A DNA stretch of 10,237 nucleotides from UBA2256 sp964453055. Its GTDB lineage: Bacteria > Spirochaetota > Spirochaetia > Treponematales > Rectinemataceae. The DNA is taken from NCBI GenBank assembly GCA_964453055.1, contig CAYVOD010000061.1, positions 1-10,237 of the forward strand, given 5' to 3'. Below are positions 7,032 to 10,237 of this stretch, in pieces; position 1 is the first letter of the stretch, and the number at the start of each line of letters is the position of its first letter. The translations under genes and the position numbers were made by a program. The notes under the pieces are model-generated. The model ran no database searches and was not told where the DNA came from. It saw only the letters and a program-made list of their open reading frames with translations.

Positions 7032-7056
7032 TATGGATTCTCCCGTCCTCCGCTCC

Positions 7057-7084
7057 ATTATACCAGTCGACGAATGCTTTACAA
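7057..7084 (-). promoter_or_regulatory. Strong sigma70-type promoter of the acidic coiled-coil gene
   Basis: On the minus strand TTGTAA (7079-7084) is followed by a 16-base spacer and a perfect TATAAT (7057-7062) with an upstream TGG extended element. Transcription should begin near 7050, about 19 bases before GTG 7031. The plus strand of the same -35 site reads TTTACA (7078-7083), 5 of 6 bases of TTGACA, and could serve the divergent DivIC-like gene, although no good -10 follows at 16-18 bases. Confidence 0.65.
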
Positions 7085-7135
7085 GAGTTCCGATATCCCT
7101 AAAGGATAAGAAGGCTTTTTCCGTAAATGTAGACA

Positions 7136-7660
7136 ATGGATTCCTCATCAAGGCGGCGTATCCCGCGGGCGCTTGCTGACTCGCTTTCGAACGCTCTCTG
7201 CGCTTCGATAATAGCCTACTGCGTTCTTTCCCTCATCGCTGGGCAGGCGGGCTTCTTGGCATTTCGTGAGGCAAAAGCCGATATCGCCAGGATGGAACTC
7301 CAGCTCGAAGCTTTTTCACTGGAAAACGCCTCCCTATCTGAAAGCAGGAATGCCTTGGTTTCGGACAGGGACAGAATAGCCCGGGAAGCCCGCTCCATCG
7401 GCTATATCAGGACCGATGAAAAAATTGTCCAGCTCAGTAATATCGATAACGCCCTTGCTAAGCCCAAGGCTGAGAGGCTCGAGCCGATTCGCTCGGGAAG
7501 ATCCAGCGGCCTGCCTGACGGCATCATAAAACTACTCGCTATCTTGACCGGAGCCTCGGTGCTTATGGCTTCGCTGGTTATGGGGTATTCCCCGAGGAAA
7601 AAACAGAAGATCTCAAGCCCTAGCTCAAAGATTTCTTGCCCCGAAACCGGACAGGCCTGA
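7136..7660 (+). CDS. Septum formation initiator family protein (DivIC/FtsB-like), two membrane segments
   Basis: FtsB/DivIC proteins are small bitopic components of the divisome that form a coiled coil with FtsL outside the cytoplasmic membrane. Here a membrane segment spans about residues 17-42, followed by a heptad coiled coil at about 44-83 (EAKADIARMELQLEAF onward) and the family's closing pattern IAREARSIGYIRTDEKIV at 81-98. The length, 174 aa, exceeds the usual 90-120 because of a C-terminal part with a second hydrophobic helix (about 129-150, IIKLLAILTGASVLMASLVMGY) and a basic tail. Such a hairpin topology puts both ends on the same side of the membrane, unlike canonical FtsB. An in-frame TAG at 7130 makes ATG 7136 the first start; no clear ribosome site precedes it. 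It is tail to tail with the PBP1A gene, 3 bases apart. Confidence 0.85.
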   Translation: MDSSSRRRIPRALADSLSNALCASIIAYCVLSLIAGQAGFLAFREAKADIARMELQLEAFSLENASLSESRNALVSDRDRIAREARSIGYIRTDEKIVQLSNIDNALAKPKAERLEPIRSGRSSGLPDGIIKLLAILTGASVLMASLVMGYSPRKKQKISSPSSKISCPETGQA

Positions 7661-7663
7661 GGT

Positions 7664-10144
7664 TCAAGGCAGATCGATTGTCAGATTCGTATCCAGATTG
7701 AGCGAGTTCTGGGCGCCCCCCGACTCGGTTCCTGTACCCGGGACAGGGAGGGTGTCGACGCCCAGCAGCTTCTGGAGGAGCGTCGCAGTTTCCTGGCTCT
7801 TGTCCTTATGAATATCGCAGCTGCCCAGGGGCTGGCTTCCGTCCAGATAAAGCAGGCTCACCGTACCCTCGTCGCAATACTCGGTTGGCAGCAACCCGGA
7901 TATGGAGCAGACCGTAACCCTGGAGAGCCCGCTTTGAGGGTGGGGGAAATCCTTGAAATCCAAGCCTTTATGGATATCCCTCATGTAATCGGCCCAGATG
8001 GGCGCCGCGATAGTCGCCCCCGTCTGCTCCACTCCCAGGGAGTTGCTCCCCCTGTCAAAACCGAACCAAATGGCTGCGGTGTAGTAGGGACTGGCTCCGA
8101 CGGTCCAGGCGTCCGCCCAGTTATGGGTCGTTCCGGTCTTTCCGGCCAGGGGAATGACGTAGCTATTTCCTTTTGATCCCGTCTGCCTCATCTTGCTTCC
8201 CGAAGCCGTGGATCCGGCGAGGGTGCCCGAGGCTACGACCCGCTGGAGCATGTCGATCATGACGGCTGCGTTCTGGGGGCTGACCACCTGGATTGAGGAG
8301 CCCATTTTCCTCAAATTTTCCCGGAGCTCCTTTTCCGGTTCGAGGATTATGGTCCCGTTTCTGTCTTCCACGTAGCGGATCGCTATAGGTTCCACTGCCT
8401 TGCCGCCATTGGCGAAAACGGCGTAGGCCCTGGCCATCTGTATAGGTTTGACACCCACAACGCCTAGGGCGAGAGGATAGACTCGGGGGAAAGTTTTCTG
8501 AATTTCCGCGGGGTCGTCGATGCCCAAAAGGGCGGCAGCCCTCTTTATAGCCGCGTCAAATCCCACTGTTTGGAGAACCTTGACCGAGGGGACGTTCATG
8601 GAACGGGCAAGCGCCTGCCAGGCGAGGACGGTTCCCGCCCATTCGCCTCTGAAATTGAGGGGAATGTAAGGGGTGCCGTCCTCGTTGTAGAAGATCGTAG
8701 GCGAGTCGTAGATGAAGCTGCCTTCAGTAAGCTTGCCTGAATCGATAGCGGCGGAATAGTAGAGTGGCTTGAAGGTCGATCCTGGCTGGAGTTTTGCCTG
8801 GGTGGCCCTGTTCCACTGATTTGCCATGCTGTATTCCGATCCGCCAATGAGGGTGGTTATATACCCAGTCTCGTTGTCGATCGTAACGAAGGCGCCCTCG
8901 ACGGTGGTTTTTTCCAGGTTGGTCTTCAGCTTGGCGTTGCCGGCTCCGGCGAGGCTTTTGAGCTCGGTGAGGCCGAAGCTGAGGGAAAATGCCTCCAGGA
9001 GCGGATTGATGCGGGAGGTATAGTAATCGTAAGCCTGGTATTCGTTCCGGGAATCCGAAACGAAGAGGGGTTTCAAGTCGAAGGCAAGGCCTAGCAGCTC
9101 TACGATGGGTGTATAGACACCCTCCGCGGACGAGAGGCGGAGCGCTGATGCTTTCTTATAAGATTTATTGGCTTGCTCAAGCCCTCGTTTCATATAGGCT
9201 TCTGCGATGGCCTGTTGATCCAGGTCGAGAGTGGTGTAGACGGACAGCCCGTCGGAGTAAATGTCGAAAGAGCCGTAAAGCAAGTCTTCAAGTTGGGATA
9301 GCACATAGGAACTGAACCACGGCGCTTTATCATCCCGCATGAAATAAGCCGCGGACGATACCCTGGTGTAATCGAAGTTGTCCCAGTAGGTATTGAACGA
9401 GGCGTCCGCCGCCGCTTTACTGACATAGCCTTTTTTCACCATTTCATCGAGGATATAGCGGGAGCGGGTTTGTGCCACCTGAGGATTTCTGAAGGGATTG
9501 TACTTTGTCGGGCTAGACAGCTGTATGGCGAGGAGCGCCGATTCAGCCGGGCTGCATTCAGAGGCTGGGTGCCCGAAGAAGTACTGGCTGGCAGCCTCTA
9601 CGCCATAGACTCCCGCGGCGCCCATAACCATTTTATTGAGATACATCTCGAGTATCTCGTCCTTGGTGAAGCGCCGCTCTATCTGCAGAGCCCACCAGAG
9701 CTCAATGAGCTTGCGCCGTATGGATATGTCACGCCGGTCTGCGTAGAGGGTACCCGCCAGCTGTTGGGTTATCGTGGAACCTCCGCCAAGATTCTGGTTT
9801 GTGATTTGGCCTAGCACCGCCCGCGTCAGTCCCTTCACGGTGAAGCCTCTGTGGCGGTAGAAGGACTGGTCTTCCCTGGTGATAAAAGCTCCGATGAGGT
9901 GGGAAGGGAGGGTCTGAATAGTCACGGGGTTCCGTTTTTCGGCGGAGAAAAACTCGGTGATAAGCCGGCCTTTGATATCGTAGAGTTTTGTCGGCAAGGC
10001 CGACTGAAACTCGGTGAAATTTTCTGTACGTATGGTGTTAAGGGTGCCACCGAGCCCCAGCCCAAAACCCGCGCCTAACAAAAGGATGAAGGCGGGGGCT
10101 AGAGCGCAGAGGAGGGGGAGGCTTTTGCGAATTCTTCCTGCCAT
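7664..10144 (-). CDS. mrcA: Penicillin-binding protein 1A, bifunctional glycosyltransferase/transpeptidase
   Basis: This 826-aa class A PBP polymerises lipid II into glycan strands and crosslinks the stem peptides on the outer face of the cytoplasmic membrane. A membrane anchor lies at about residues 11-35. The GT51 domain shows EDQSFYRHRGF with catalytic E91, GGSTITQQLA at 121-130, RRKLIE with E148, and KDEILEMYLN at 161-170. The transpeptidase domain has the three active-site motifs: STFK with nucleophile S456, SMN at 515-517, and KTGT at 669-672. A C-terminal segment VCSISGLLPTEYC to GSC holds cysteines 746, 757 and 776, a pattern seen in many PBP1 proteins. The usual lysine after GGSTITQQLA is missing (it reads AGT here). 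ATG 10144 has no clear ribosome site; a TTGACC/TATACC pair lies upstream. All catalytic transpeptidase residues are present, so the enzyme is expected to be active. Confidence 0.95.
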   Translation of the reverse strand: MAGRIRKSLPLLCALAPAFILLLGAGFGLGLGGTLNTIRTENFTEFQSALPTKLYDIKGRLITEFFSAEKRNPVTIQTLPSHLIGAFITREDQSFYRHRGFTVKGLTRAVLGQITNQNLGGGSTITQQLAGTLYADRRDISIRRKLIELWWALQIERRFTKDEILEMYLNKMVMGAAGVYGVEAASQYFFGHPASECSPAESALLAIQLSSPTKYNPFRNPQVAQTRSRYILDEMVKKGYVSKAAADASFNTYWDNFDYTRVSSAAYFMRDDKAPWFSSYVLSQLEDLLYGSFDIYSDGLSVYTTLDLDQQAIAEAYMKRGLEQANKSYKKASALRLSSAEGVYTPIVELLGLAFDLKPLFVSDSRNEYQAYDYYTSRINPLLEAFSLSFGLTELKSLAGAGNAKLKTNLEKTTVEGAFVTIDNETGYITTLIGGSEYSMANQWNRATQAKLQPGSTFKPLYYSAAIDSGKLTEGSFIYDSPTIFYNEDGTPYIPLNFRGEWAGTVLAWQALARSMNVPSVKVLQTVGFDAAIKRAAALLGIDDPAEIQKTFPRVYPLALGVVGVKPIQMARAYAVFANGGKAVEPIAIRYVEDRNGTIILEPEKELRENLRKMGSSIQVVSPQNAAVMIDMLQRVVASGTLAGSTASGSKMRQTGSKGNSYVIPLAGKTGTTHNWADAWTVGASPYYTAAIWFGFDRGSNSLGVEQTGATIAAPIWADYMRDIHKGLDFKDFPHPQSGLSRVTVCSISGLLPTEYCDEGTVSLLYLDGSQPLGSCDIHKDKSQETATLLQKLLGVDTLPVPGTGTESGGAQNSLNLDTNLTIDLP

Positions 10145-10237
10145 TCACTTAAGGGTATACGAGTGGGGTTTGTTGGTCAATTCAGAGTGCGACCGAGATT
10201 GTTGGTGATGTGAGAAAGCTGAACAGCCACTAGTATG
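10145..10237 (-). promoter_or_regulatory. Upstream region of the PBP1A gene with a weak promoter candidate
   Basis: On the minus strand TTGACC (10175-10180, 5 of 6 bases of TTGACA) is followed after only 15 bases by TATACC (10154-10159, 4 of 6 bases). The spacing is shorter than ideal and would leave a leader of only a few bases before ATG 10144. Nothing else is visible in these 93 bases up to the window edge; an ATG at the last three bases cannot be interpreted. Confidence 0.3.

Noticed and set aside
7058..7151. N-terminal 40-residue extension of the acidic coiled-coil protein
   Set aside because: It contains a near-consensus promoter, lacks a ribosome site, and differs in character from the rest of the protein.
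1..10237. Phage defence, toxin-antitoxin, CRISPR or mobile element content
   Set aside because: No transposase, integrase, direct-repeat array or toxin-antitoxin pair is visible. The nucleotidyltransferase-like gene at 3861 lacks the GSxxxG-DxD active site and an adjacent HEPN antitoxin or toxin partner, so a MNT/HEPN module is not supported.

Overview
This window looks like chromosomal housekeeping DNA from a GC-rich, double-membraned bacterium, most likely a spirochaete of the Treponema/Rectinema type. That assignment is an inference. It rests on two lipoproteins with loose, spirochaete-style lipoboxes (LWSC, LYSC), an outer-membrane barrel ending in phenylalanine, a class A PBP1A, and the wording of several small lineage-specific proteins. 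No sequence search was available. There are no tRNA, rRNA, CRISPR, insertion-sequence or phage features.

Layout, left to right. (1) Positions 1-3042, minus strand: a tight three-gene operon, outer-membrane barrel protein -> beta-rich lipoprotein -> RarA AAA+ ATPase, with 11- and 1-base gaps. RarA runs off the left edge. (2) Positions 3211-3780, minus strand: an unrecognised 189-aa protein, perhaps a 2H-phosphoesterase fold that has lost its histidines. (3) Positions 3861-6320, plus strand: a two-gene operon of a cytosolic protein resembling nucleotidyltransferase-superfamily (DUF4037-like) proteins and a 557-aa lipoprotein with a C-terminal HEASH zinc-peptidase signature. (4) Positions 6408-7031, minus strand: an acidic coiled-coil protein, convergent with the lipoprotein across an 88-base gap that holds a hairpin. 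(5) Positions 7136-7660, plus strand: a DivIC/FtsB-family division protein, divergent from the coiled-coil gene and separated by only 3 bases, tail to tail, from (6) positions 7664-10144, minus strand: a bifunctional penicillin-binding protein 1A.

Taken together, most of the genes concern the cell envelope: peptidoglycan synthesis (PBP1A), septum assembly (DivIC-like), surface or periplasmic lipoproteins and an outer-membrane barrel. RarA, a replication-fork maintenance ATPase, is the odd member, co-transcribed behind two envelope genes.

Three places show an extended -10 promoter (TGn plus a -10 hexamer) placed 20-40 bases before a gene. Two of them overlap the most upstream possible start codon, which moves the likely starts to 3042 and 7031. 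I do not see a convincing new defence or mobile system. The most interesting items are the lipoprotein peptidase operon, the degenerate 2H-like protein, and the PBP1A whose second glycosyltransferase motif lacks the usual lysine.
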